A stretch of DNA of 5,531 bases from UBA6109 sp035366835 (GTDB lineage Bacteria; Desulfobacterota; Syntrophia; Syntrophales; UBA6109). Position numbers and translations under genes: made by a program. Position 1 is the first letter of the stretch, and every line of letters starts with the position of its first letter. Of the stretch, positions 1 through 5,476 are shown piece by piece. The notes beneath the pieces are model-generated. The model did no database searches, was not told where the DNA came from, and saw only the letters and a program-made list of their open reading frames with translations. The stretch is taken from positions 1 through 5,531 of the forward strand of contig DAOSIS010000057.1 in assembly GCA_035366835.1 (NCBI GenBank). The letters are read 5' to 3'.

Positions 1-55
1 GCGGACGGATCAAGGAAATCAAGGGGCGGAAGGTCGTCGTGGCCGTAACGGTCAC
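1..55. repeat. Terminal direct repeat, left copy (55 bp)
   Basis: Bases 1-55 are identical, in the same orientation, to bases 5477-5531. The repeat lies inside the thioesterase-like reading frame. An exact end-to-end repeat marks either a circular molecule with unit length 5476 bp, a tandem repeat, or an assembly-graph loop. The length of 55 equals a commonly used assembler k-mer, so the repeat need not exist twice in the real molecule. Confidence 0.97.
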
Positions 56-164
56 CGCAAACGGACAGGTGCGCGCCCGCGGCGAGGTGGTGGCCGTGCA
101 GCTGCCCGAGGACATGCTGCCTACCGCTTCTCCAGGCGCTCGAGGAGATCGGCCATCCGCTTGA
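3..164 (+). CDS. Hotdog-fold (PaaI-like) thioesterase, C-terminal fragment
   Basis: Partial gene running in from the left edge in the frame beginning GGA at base 3; the stop TGA is at 162-164. The 53 visible residues contain GRIKEIKGRKVVVAV, then GQVRARGEVVAVQLPEDM. That pattern of two long beta strands joined by a short Gly turn and ending in a (L/V)PExM motif is what the last strands of PaaI-type acyl-CoA thioesterases look like. Such proteins are cytoplasmic and hydrolyse acyl-CoA thioesters in aromatic or fatty-acid metabolism; the substrate here cannot be told. The N-terminal half with the active site is absent. The last ~16 codons look unlike the family and overlap the convergent small ORF by 44 nt. 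If the contig is circular, the frame stays open back to 5401 but meets no ATG, GTG or TTG. The family call rests on motif resemblance only. Confidence 0.55.
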   Translation, partial: GRIKEIKGRKVVVAVTVTANGQVRARGEVVAVQLPEDMLPTASPGARGDRPSA

Positions 165-309
165 GTTCATCGCCGTACCCGCCCCAGTTTCCCTGACGGA
201 GATGGTCCTGGGCCTTGCGGTAGTGGTCGAGGGCCTCCCGGATCCTCCGGCGGTCGCTCCACCCGGAGGGCTCGTCCTCCGTGCGCATCGGGCGAACATT
301 GCGCTTCAC
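121..309 (-). CDS. Small protein resembling the C-terminal tail of UPF0182 membrane proteins
   Basis: A 62-residue ORF, starting at GTG 307-309 just behind a GGGGAGGGG run and ending TAG at 121-123. Residues ~24-61 (IREALDHYRKAQDHL, then GNWGGYGDELKRMADLLERL) form a charged helical hairpin. It matches my memory of the extreme C-terminus of UPF0182 proteins, which are normally ~900-residue multi-pass membrane proteins of unknown function. Everything upstream of that tail is missing. The same frame stays open to 466 without a start codon, and its translation across 310-465 does not look like UPF0182. So this is either a decayed remnant or a free-standing small protein that keeps the tail. Codon use looks coding (GC-rich third positions). 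It lies 94 nt after the last operon gene and is convergent with the thioesterase fragment. Translation as a separate protein is uncertain. Confidence 0.5.
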   Translation of the reverse strand: MKRNVRPMRTEDEPSGWSDRRRIREALDHYRKAQDHLRQGNWGGYGDELKRMADLLERLEKR

Positions 310-322
310 CCCCTCCCCGGCC

Positions 323-359
323 GACCGTGACCGTTCAGGTTGGCTTAAACGGCACGGTC
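323..359 (-). other. Long stem-loop after the operon's last gene
   Basis: The arms GACCGTGACCGTT (323-335) and AACGGCACGGTC (348-359) pair over 12 bp with a single bulged A at 330 (plus-strand numbering) and a 12-nt loop. It sits 44 nt beyond the stop codon of the epimerase gene and just upstream of the small ORF. It has no T-run on either side, so it is not a textbook intrinsic terminator. It could still act as a 3'-end stabiliser, a Rho-assisted terminator, or a control on translation of the small ORF whose ribosome site follows it. Confidence 0.55.
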
Positions 360-403
360 CGCCCGCGCAAAGGGGATCCTGGCTGCGTGAAACCGTCCAG
401 GAC

Positions 404-1354
404 TCAAGGATCGGGCAGCAATGTCCGGAGGGTCTCCCGGGTCGTGTATTTCGGTTTGAATCCCATCACCCGGCCGATCTTCTCCACATCCATCGACAGC
501 GGGTAACGGATATAATCCAACTGCGCCCTCCCGAAAGGCACGACGCGGAGGCGATAGAGCAGTTCCACCAGCGGATAGATCAGCCAAACCGGCAGGGAGA
601 TCATCGGTTTTCCCAGCACCCTGGCCAGTTCCGAGTAGCGAAGCCCCCCGTCCGCCGCAAGGTTGAAGACGCCCTGAACGTCTCGCACGGCCGCGAGGTA
701 AAAGGCCTCCGCGGCGTCGTCCTCATGGATGAATTGCATGATGGGATCGTATCCGCGCACGCCGATGATGACCGGGTCCTTCATGGATTTGGAGGTCGTG
801 TTGTTGGCATTCGGCCCCATCACGATACAGGGCCGCAGGATCACGACGGCGCATTCCGGCGTGTCGGCGATGAAATCGGCCAGCAGTTGTTCTATGGCCG
901 CCTTGTTTTCCGAGTAGGGGAAACCGGGCGTGGACCTCACCGGCGCGCTCTCCGAGAGGTAATCGGGCGTCCCCTCGAAGAATCCGTAGGCGCAGTCCGA
1001 GCTGGCCACGACCAGTTTCCTGATCTTCAGGCTCTTGCAGGCGTGCAGGACGTTTCGGGTGCCGTTGACGTCGACGTCGTACTCGAATCCCGGATCCCGG
1101 GTCGGGTTGGCGATAAAGGCGAGATGAATCAGGGTGTCGACGGCTCCCTCCCGAAGGACGGCAGACAGCCGCTCCCGGTCCCGGATGTCGCAGCGATGAA
1201 CCTCGAATTTTTCCGGCGGGGCCTCCGGCGGCGGCAGGATGTCCGTGCAGATGATTTTCTTGAAAGCCGTGTCATCGCAAAGACGCCTGATCAGCCGCTT
1301 GCCGATGTACCCGAAGGATCCGGTCATGCCCAGAATTTTGTCCGATTCCGCCAT
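404..1354 (-). CDS. NAD-dependent epimerase/dehydratase (extended SDR family)
   Basis: A 316-residue cytoplasmic oxidoreductase of the extended short-chain dehydrogenase/reductase class, the group containing UDP-glucose 4-epimerase and sugar dehydratases. The N-terminal Rossmann motif TGSFGYIG is at residues 11-18. Asp38 at the end of strand 2 (ICTDIL) indicates NAD rather than NADP. CDIRD (56-60) is the adenine-pocket Asp motif. The active site has SSD at 118-120 and YSENK with Tyr147 and Lys151, so catalysis should be intact. RPCIVMGP (174-181) is the usual strand before the substrate domain. Length matches the family. The substrate is not identifiable: it may be a nucleotide sugar or another polyol-type carbonyl compound. 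ATG at 1354 has AGGAG (1362-1366) 7 nt upstream. It is the last of five co-directional genes, 51 nt after the SCP2-like gene. Family call is firm; exact reaction unknown. Confidence 0.9.
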   Translation of the reverse strand: MAESDKILGMTGSFGYIGKRLIRRLCDDTAFKKIICTDILPPPEAPPEKFEVHRCDIRDRERLSAVLREGAVDTLIHLAFIANPTRDPGFEYDVDVNGTRNVLHACKSLKIRKLVVASSDCAYGFFEGTPDYLSESAPVRSTPGFPYSENKAAIEQLLADFIADTPECAVVILRPCIVMGPNANNTTSKSMKDPVIIGVRGYDPIMQFIHEDDAAEAFYLAAVRDVQGVFNLAADGGLRYSELARVLGKPMISLPVWLIYPLVELLYRLRVVPFGRAQLDYIRYPLSMDVEKIGRVMGFKPKYTTRETLRTLLPDP

Positions 1355-1361
1355 CGCGATT

Positions 1362-1366
1362 CTCCT
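1362..1366 (-). promoter_or_regulatory. Ribosome binding site of the SDR gene
   Basis: AGGAG on the minus strand, 7 nt before the ATG at 1354, supports that start. Confidence 0.7.
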
Positions 1367-1387
1367 GTCGGTTTCCGGCGGGTCCGT

Positions 1388-1405
1388 CCGGCGCCGCCTC
1401 GCCGG
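1388..1405 (-). other. Small GC hairpin between the SCP2-like and SDR genes
   Basis: CCGGCG (1388-1393) and CGCCGG (1400-1405) form a perfect 6-bp all-GC stem with a 6-nt loop. It begins immediately after the stop codon of the SCP2-like gene. No T-run follows, so it is unlikely to stop transcription. It may mark an mRNA processing or stability point, or be chance in GC-rich DNA. Confidence 0.35.
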
Positions 1406-2185
1406 TTACATGATGAGAGACTGGATCTGCATCATGAAATTGCCGATATCCCGCGCGTATTCCGGAGACCCTTCCAGCGCGAGATAGCCCTTCTCAACCG
1501 CCATCACCATGTTGACCTCATTGAGGATGATGGGCAGCGCCTCGTCGACGCTCCGGAACTTCATGTGCACGAAGGGGCGGCGCTTCGCGTAGAGGCCGGG
1601 TCCGGCCTGCGTCTTCCCGGCCTTGACGCGCAGATAAGCGGCCATGTCTTCGCGTCCCGCGACCGAGAACTGGTAGATCCGCTCGGGCTGCATGGACGTC
1701 CATTTCCGGATGTCCGGATTGCCCAGCTTGTTGAACTGGCTGAGCGATGCGGCCATCATGTAAAGCGTCAGCTTGACCTTCAGCCGTTTCTTCTCGGGGT
1801 CGGTCGGCCGGGCCGTCGGCATCAGGAGGGTCAGGTTCATCAGGAGCGCGAGCACCTTCAGCAGCAGAGGCACCTTGTAAAACCCCCTGATCCTGAACAA
1901 TGCCGGCTTGCCGCCCAGCATCGCGTTCATTCTCTTGACGCTGGCAAACAGGAAGGCGATATCCGGCTTGGGGCAGACCCCCTCGACGACGTCGAGGCGG
2001 CCGTCCGCAAACTGCAGATACGCCCCCACGTCGCCCTCGCCGTCCCGCGCCAGGAATTGCACGCTGGCGTTGACGCCGGCGAACTTCTTCCGAACGCCGG
2101 CGTTTTCGTTCATGACGACTTTCAACAGGGGGAAAAGCGCATGCAAAAACAGGCCCGCCGCCAGTCTTTCCTCGTGAGATGCCAT
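1406..2185 (-). CDS. SCP2-like (sterol carrier protein 2 fold) protein with two related lobes
   Basis: A 259-residue protein with no signal peptide. The N-terminal lobe (about residues 40-125) reads VQF...GAYLQFADG...PDIAFLF, then a helix and a hydrophobic stretch around 106-122. This resembles the sheet and lipid-binding helices of SCP2-like domains, which hold acyl-CoA, sterols or other lipids in a tunnel. A second lobe (about 170-255) repeats the plan: YQF...AAYLRVKAG...PFVHMKF, then SVDEALPIILNEV and a C-terminal helix. The hydrophobic stretch could alternatively be a membrane-associated helix. I chose ATG at 2183-2185, one nt after the stop of the transketolase C-half, with GGGAGG (2198-2203) 12 nt upstream. 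An ATG at 2215 would add ten unremarkable residues and has poorer spacing. The tight junction suggests translational coupling. SCP2 assignment is by pattern only; it could be a domain of unknown function with a similar fold. Confidence 0.6.
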   Translation of the reverse strand: MASHEERLAAGLFLHALFPLLKVVMNENAGVRKKFAGVNASVQFLARDGEGDVGAYLQFADGRLDVVEGVCPKPDIAFLFASVKRMNAMLGGKPALFRIRGFYKVPLLLKVLALLMNLTLLMPTARPTDPEKKRLKVKLTLYMMAASLSQFNKLGNPDIRKWTSMQPERIYQFSVAGREDMAAYLRVKAGKTQAGPGLYAKRRPFVHMKFRSVDEALPIILNEVNMVMAVEKGYLALEGSPEYARDIGNFMMQIQSLIM

Positions 2186-2186
2186 G

Positions 2187-3197
2187 TCAGAATCCGTCCT
2201 CCCAGCTGTCGTCATCCTCGAAGTCTTTGCCCATCACCTCTTTCACCTTTTCGATGATGCCGTCCGCATCGAGTTTGTAATGGCTGTACAGATCCTCGGG
2301 GTAACCCACCAGGGAGAAGCAGTCCGGGAGTCCGACGCGGGCGAAGGCGCAGGACTTGCCGTACTCGGCGATGACTTCCGCCACCGCGCTTCCCAGCCCG
2401 CCATAGATATTGTGGTCCTCGAACGTGATGATCCGGCGCGTTTCGGCGACGGCCTTCCGGATGATCTCGCCGTCCAGGGGCTTCAAGGTGTGCATGTTGA
2501 TGACGCGGGCGGAGATGCCGGCGCTTTTTTCCAGGTCCCGCGCCGCCTCCAGCGCCTGGAGCACGGTGATGCCGCAACAGATCAGCGTGATGTCGGTGCC
2601 GGGATTCATTTCCACGGCCTTCCCGATTTCGAATCCATACGCGTCGGTCGTGTAGCAGTTGGGCTCGAAGCCGCGCCCGATGCGGATGTAAACGGGCCCG
2701 TTGATATCGAGACAGGCCCGGACGGCATTGGCGCATTCGATGCCGTCGGCCGGAACGATCACCGTCATGTTGGCCATCGCGCGGGTGATGGCGATGTCCT
2801 CCGTGCACTGATGGGTGGTCCCGGCCTGCCCGAAGGAAATGCCGCCGTGGGTCGCGATGATCTTGACGTTGAGGTTCTGATAGCAGATGTCGGTGCGGAC
2901 CTGCTCGGCCGCCCGCATCGTGGTGAACACGGCCATCGTCGACACGAAGGGAATCAGACCGGCCTTGGCGAGGCCCGCGGCCATACCGAACATGTTCTGT
3001 TCCGCGACGCCGGCATTGAAGAAACGATCGGGAAACATTGCGGCGAATTCGCCGATCTTGGTCGATTTCGCCAGATCCGCCGACAGCCCGACAATGTCCG
3101 TGTTTTCTTCTCCGAGCCGGCAGAGGACCTTGCCGTAAATCTCCGCCTGGGTCATGGTGTTTGCGTCATACACGTTCCATGTCAATCCGACCGCCAT
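2187..3197 (-). CDS. Transketolase, C-terminal subunit (pyrimidine-binding and C-terminal domains)
   Basis: A 336-residue second half of a split transketolase. Cytoplasmic and TPP-dependent, it would move a two-carbon ketol unit between a ketose donor and an aldehyde acceptor together with the N-terminal subunit. Visible residues: SADLAKS (39-45; Asp41 and Ser45 match the yeast phosphate-site region), the catalytic Glu66 in GVAEQNM (equivalent to yeast Glu418), His117 (yeast His469), His129 (yeast His481) and Arg175 near the yeast Arg528 position. The usual DGPTHQ motif is AGTTHQ at 125-130, so the Asp that reads the acceptor's 2-hydroxyl (yeast Asp477) is Ala. The Transketolase_C domain follows from ~185 (TDITLICCG, then ISARVINMHTLKPLD). 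The acidic tail DFEDDDSWEDGF is distinctive. ATG at 3197 has GGGGAGGG (3203-3210) 5 nt upstream. It follows the N-half after 45 nt, as in other split transketolases. The classical pentose-phosphate substrates are not assured. Confidence 0.92.
   Translation of the reverse strand: MAVGLTWNVYDANTMTQAEIYGKVLCRLGEENTDIVGLSADLAKSTKIGEFAAMFPDRFFNAGVAEQNMFGMAAGLAKAGLIPFVSTMAVFTTMRAAEQVRTDICYQNLNVKIIATHGGISFGQAGTTHQCTEDIAITRAMANMTVIVPADGIECANAVRACLDINGPVYIRIGRGFEPNCYTTDAYGFEIGKAVEMNPGTDITLICCGITVLQALEAARDLEKSAGISARVINMHTLKPLDGEIIRKAVAETRRIITFEDHNIYGGLGSAVAEVIAEYGKSCAFARVGLPDCFSLVGYPEDLYSHYKLDADGIIEKVKEVMGKDFEDDDSWEDGF
2197..2203 (-). promoter_or_regulatory. Ribosome binding site of the SCP2-like gene
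   Basis: GGGAGGA on the minus strand, inside the last codons of the upstream transketolase gene and 11-12 nt before ATG 2185. It decides that start over the ATG at 2215. Confidence 0.5.
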
Positions 3198-3202
3198 GAT
3201 AA

Positions 3203-3210
3203 CCCTCCCC
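3203..3210 (-). promoter_or_regulatory. Ribosome binding site of the transketolase C-subunit gene
   Basis: GGGGAGGG on the minus strand, 5 nt before the ATG at 3197. It is strong and well placed. Confidence 0.75.
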
Positions 3211-3242
3211 GTGAGTGCGTCCGTTCCATGAGCCGGCCATGA

Positions 3243-4082
3243 TCACCCGATCACGGCCGTTTCGATGTACCGCTTGGCTTCGACGATTTTATCGGAGTCG
3301 AGCCCGCCGTAATGCCAGCGAACGTCATCCTCCATGAAATCGACCCCCTTGCCCTTGATCGTGTGCGCGATGATCACCACCGGCGCCTTCGTTTCCGCCT
3401 GCGCCTCCTCGATGGCCTGCGACAGCGCGGCATAACTGTGGCCGTCCACCTCCTTGACGATGAAGCCGAAGGCCCGCCATTTATCGCCTAAGGGTTCGAT
3501 GCCCATCACGGTCTCCGTCGGACCGTCCACCGAATATTTGTTCCGGTCCACGAACGTGATCAGGTTCGTCGTCTTGTAGTGGGCCGCCGCCATGGCCGCC
3601 TCCCATACGGACCCCTCATTGCACTCGCCGTCGCCCAGGACGCAATAGGTGCGCCACGAACGGCCCTTGAGCCTCGCCCCCAGCGCCATGCCGACCGCCA
3701 TGGACAGCCCGTGTCCGAGGGAACCAGTGGAGACATCCGCGCCCTTGACCTTGTTCCCGTCCAGATGCATGCCGAAGGGCGAATTGAACTTGTTGAAGTC
3801 CTTCAGGAGTTCGAAATCGAAATATCCGCGGCGGGCGAGCATCGGGGCAAATCCCACCCCGGCATGGCCCTTGCTCAGGATGAATCTGTCGCGTTCGGGC
3901 ATGTCCGGATGGTCGGGATCGATGTGGAGATACTTGTAATAGAGCAGGATCATGATCTCCACCAGGCTCAGGGCGCCGCCGATGTGCGCGCCGCCGGCCC
4001 AGAAGGTGACGTCGATAATGTCCTTCCGCAACTGTTTCGCATGCCCGCGCAGTTCCCTCAATTCCTGATCGGTAATCGGCAT
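3243..4082 (-). CDS. Transketolase, N-terminal subunit (TPP diphosphate-binding domain)
   Basis: A 279-residue first half of a split transketolase; it should assemble with the downstream C-terminal subunit, the active site lying between the two. The TPP/metal motif starts at GDG 150-152 and ends at Asn181 in DRNKYSVDG. The active-site histidines of the family are present: His33 (GAHIGG), His73 (SKGHAG), His106 (GMHLDG) and His258 (RWHYGG). GSLGHGLSMAVG (120-131) is the conserved helix. Length fits stand-alone N-subunits. The frame is open upstream to 4250, but the 56 extra residues look non-conserved and overlap the dehydrogenase gene. ATG 4080-4082 has AAGGAG (4091-4096) 8 nt upstream, so that start is chosen. 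It lies 61 nt after the dehydrogenase and 45 nt before its partner. It is not DXS or a pyruvate dehydrogenase E1: the GDGECNEGSVWEA signature is transketolase-type. Confidence 0.94.
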   Translation of the reverse strand: MPITDQELRELRGHAKQLRKDIIDVTFWAGGAHIGGALSLVEIMILLYYKYLHIDPDHPDMPERDRFILSKGHAGVGFAPMLARRGYFDFELLKDFNKFNSPFGMHLDGNKVKGADVSTGSLGHGLSMAVGMALGARLKGRSWRTYCVLGDGECNEGSVWEAAMAAAHYKTTNLITFVDRNKYSVDGPTETVMGIEPLGDKWRAFGFIVKEVDGHSYAALSQAIEEAQAETKAPVVIIAHTIKGKGVDFMEDDVRWHYGGLDSDKIVEAKRYIETAVIG

Positions 4083-4090
4083 TTCACAAG

Positions 4091-4096
4091 CTCCTT
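4091..4096 (-). promoter_or_regulatory. Ribosome binding site fixing the transketolase N-subunit start
   Basis: AAGGAG on the minus strand, 8 nt before ATG 4082. The start at 4250 would place the beginning of this gene inside the dehydrogenase coding sequence. Confidence 0.75.
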
Positions 4097-4143
4097 CATG
4101 GGTGTGGATGGCTATTCGGCCGTATCCGGACCGATGATCCGCC

Positions 4144-5343
4144 CTATTCGCACACCAGGACGGCCTTGATGATCTTCTCTCCCCCGCTTTGAATGCGCCT
4201 GAAGGCCTTCCGATAATCCGCAAGCGGAAAGCGGTGGGTAATAAATCCATCCAGATTCACGACCCCCTGGGTGATCATTCGGAGGGTCAGATCGAAGCTG
4301 CTGATTTTTTCGCCTTGATACGTCTCCAATCCATGCGCGTTGACGCCGGTCAGGTTGATCTCCTGGTTCCAGATCGGCGTCTGGTCGAATTTGACCGGGG
4401 AAAGCTGGTTTCCGATCATGACATAGTCGCCGCGGGACTTCAGCCACCGGAGCGCGTCATGGATTGTGGACGATTGACCGACACAGTCGTAAATGAGGTC
4501 GAAGCCGCCCATCAGGACGGTGTTCCCCAGCGGGCCGCGGTAGAGGCGGGCGCCGGTATGGACGGCCACGGACTCGTACGGATCGCCTTCCAGGATAACA
4601 TCGGCGCCCATCTTTCGGGCCAAATCCTGTTTGAAGGCCATTTTTTCGAGGACAAAAATCCTGCACTCGGGCTGGAGGAGGCGTGCGAAGCGGATGACGT
4701 TCAGCCCGATGACGCCGGCGCCCAGAACCAGAAGGCGCTCGCCCTTCCGGGGCGGACGCTTCATGACGGCGTGAAGGGAGACGGAGGTCGGCTCGATCAT
4801 CACCGCGGTATCGTCGGAGATCGAATCCGGGATCTTGATCAACTGGGACCGATGCGCGATGAAGTGGTCCCCGAATCCTGCACCCAGATTCTCGGGCATT
4901 TCGCCTTCGGAAAAATTTTCACAGAGGGTGTAGTTTCCTTCCCGGCAGGGGTCGCAGGGGGGCTCGATCTCCTTGATCGAGCAGCAGGGAAGATAGCGCT
5001 GCAGCACCACCCGGTCGCCGACCGCGAGGTCGGCCACGCCGGCCCCGGTTTCCATGACGGCGCCCACCAGTTCGTGCCCCATAAACGCCCGCGGCACGCC
5101 CGGCAGGGCGGCGATCGTAATCCGGGGATCCGCCTTCACGAAAAAGAGCGACAGATCGGCGCCGCAGATTCCGGCCTGCCTGTTCTTGACCCGTACCCAG
5201 TTTCTCCCCGGCAAATCCCGGTCGGGGATTTCCCTGTATCGCACGGGCGAAACGGAAGAATAAAAGGCGCGGGGAAAAGGCTTGGCCAACAGCTTGGTGA
5301 GGATGATCTTCGGAATACTGACCTCGAAATAGATCGTTTTCAT
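4144..5343 (-). CDS. Zinc-dependent medium-chain dehydrogenase (alcohol/polyol/threonine dehydrogenase-like)
   Basis: A 399-residue MDR-superfamily enzyme that should oxidise an alcohol (or reduce a ketone) with a nicotinamide cofactor in the cytoplasm. Catalytic zinc ligands: Cys60 (GICGADL), His90-Glu91 (GHELVG) and Glu184 (IEPTSV). A structural-zinc lobe is present as Cys130, Cys133 and Cys141 (CDPCREGNYTLC). The fourth Cys is probably Cys120 or Cys121, about nine residues earlier instead of three, so the loop is enlarged. The Rossmann motif LGAGVIGL (207-214) and the acidic Glu233 after strand 2 favour NAD. The first zinc Cys comes ~20 residues later than usual because of an N-terminal extension (PKIILTKLLAKPFPRAFYSS), which I associate with one environmental MDR subgroup. 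ATG at 5343 has AGGGAG (5348-5353) only 4 nt upstream. It is the first gene of the operon, behind the promoter at 5411-5440. Substrate unknown. Confidence 0.92.
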   Translation of the reverse strand: MKTIYFEVSIPKIILTKLLAKPFPRAFYSSVSPVRYREIPDRDLPGRNWVRVKNRQAGICGADLSLFFVKADPRITIAALPGVPRAFMGHELVGAVMETGAGVADLAVGDRVVLQRYLPCCSIKEIEPPCDPCREGNYTLCENFSEGEMPENLGAGFGDHFIAHRSQLIKIPDSISDDTAVMIEPTSVSLHAVMKRPPRKGERLLVLGAGVIGLNVIRFARLLQPECRIFVLEKMAFKQDLARKMGADVILEGDPYESVAVHTGARLYRGPLGNTVLMGGFDLIYDCVGQSSTIHDALRWLKSRGDYVMIGNQLSPVKFDQTPIWNQEINLTGVNAHGLETYQGEKISSFDLTLRMITQGVVNLDGFITHRFPLADYRKAFRRIQSGGEKIIKAVLVCE

Positions 5344-5410
5344 AACGCTCCCTGGTCAATGTGAAGATGCTGATGGGGATTTTCGATGCCGCATGACTAA
5401 TGGCGGCGAG

Positions 5411-5440
5411 AGTGTAAGCGGCAACGCCCGGGGAAGTCAA
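5411..5440 (-). promoter_or_regulatory. Sigma70-type promoter of the five-gene operon
   Basis: On the minus strand, TTGACT (5435-5440; 5 of 6 to the -35 consensus) and TACACT (5411-5416; 4 of 6 to the -10) are separated by 18 bp. Transcription would start near 5404, giving a ~60-nt leader before the dehydrogenase ATG at 5343. No other element this good is seen upstream of the other genes, and no terminator lies between them. One transcript of about 5 kb is therefore likely. Confidence 0.65.
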
Positions 5441-5452
5441 GACAATATTGCC
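5441..5452. promoter_or_regulatory. Palindrome abutting the -35 box, possible operator
   Basis: CAATATTG (5443-5450) is a perfect 8-bp palindrome, and an AT island in GC-rich DNA, directly upstream of the -35 hexamer at 5435-5440. Position and symmetry fit a regulator site or an UP-like element. It is too short to name a regulator and could be chance. Confidence 0.3.
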
Positions 5453-5476
5453 CCCTGTCCCTGCCGGGAATCACGG

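Noticed and set aside
323..359. Intrinsic terminator
   Set aside because: The stem is good but neither strand has a T-run after it, so I list it only as a stem-loop.
281..2257. 658-codon plus-strand open frame across the SDR and SCP2-like genes
   Set aside because: It is antisense to two genes with clear families and ribosome sites. Its translation is rich in Arg, His, Asp and Gly with no recognisable motif, which is typical of the opposite strand of GC-rich genes.
2184..3242. 352-codon plus-strand open frame opposite the transketolase C-subunit
   Set aside because: It is the exact shadow of a conserved gene, low in motif content and rich in Asp, Gly, His and Arg; it is an artefact of codon bias.
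2187..4082. The transketolase pair as 1-deoxy-xylulose-5-phosphate synthase or pyruvate dehydrogenase E1
   Set aside because: DXS is a single ~620-residue chain with a different GDG context, and E1 subunits lack the SKGHAG/GSLGHG pattern. The residues seen are transketolase-type.
4083..4250. N-terminal extension of the transketolase N-subunit to a start at 4250
   Set aside because: The extra 56 residues are not transketolase-like, overlap the dehydrogenase, and ATG 4082 has a clear AAGGAG.
4189..5364. 391-codon plus-strand open frame opposite the zinc dehydrogenase
   Set aside because: Same kind of antisense shadow. The minus-strand protein has all the MDR zinc and Rossmann motifs, and the plus frame has none.
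4919..5440. 173-codon minus-strand frame starting within the promoter region
   Set aside because: It overlaps the dehydrogenase in another frame, begins at the -35 element, and has no recognisable domain.
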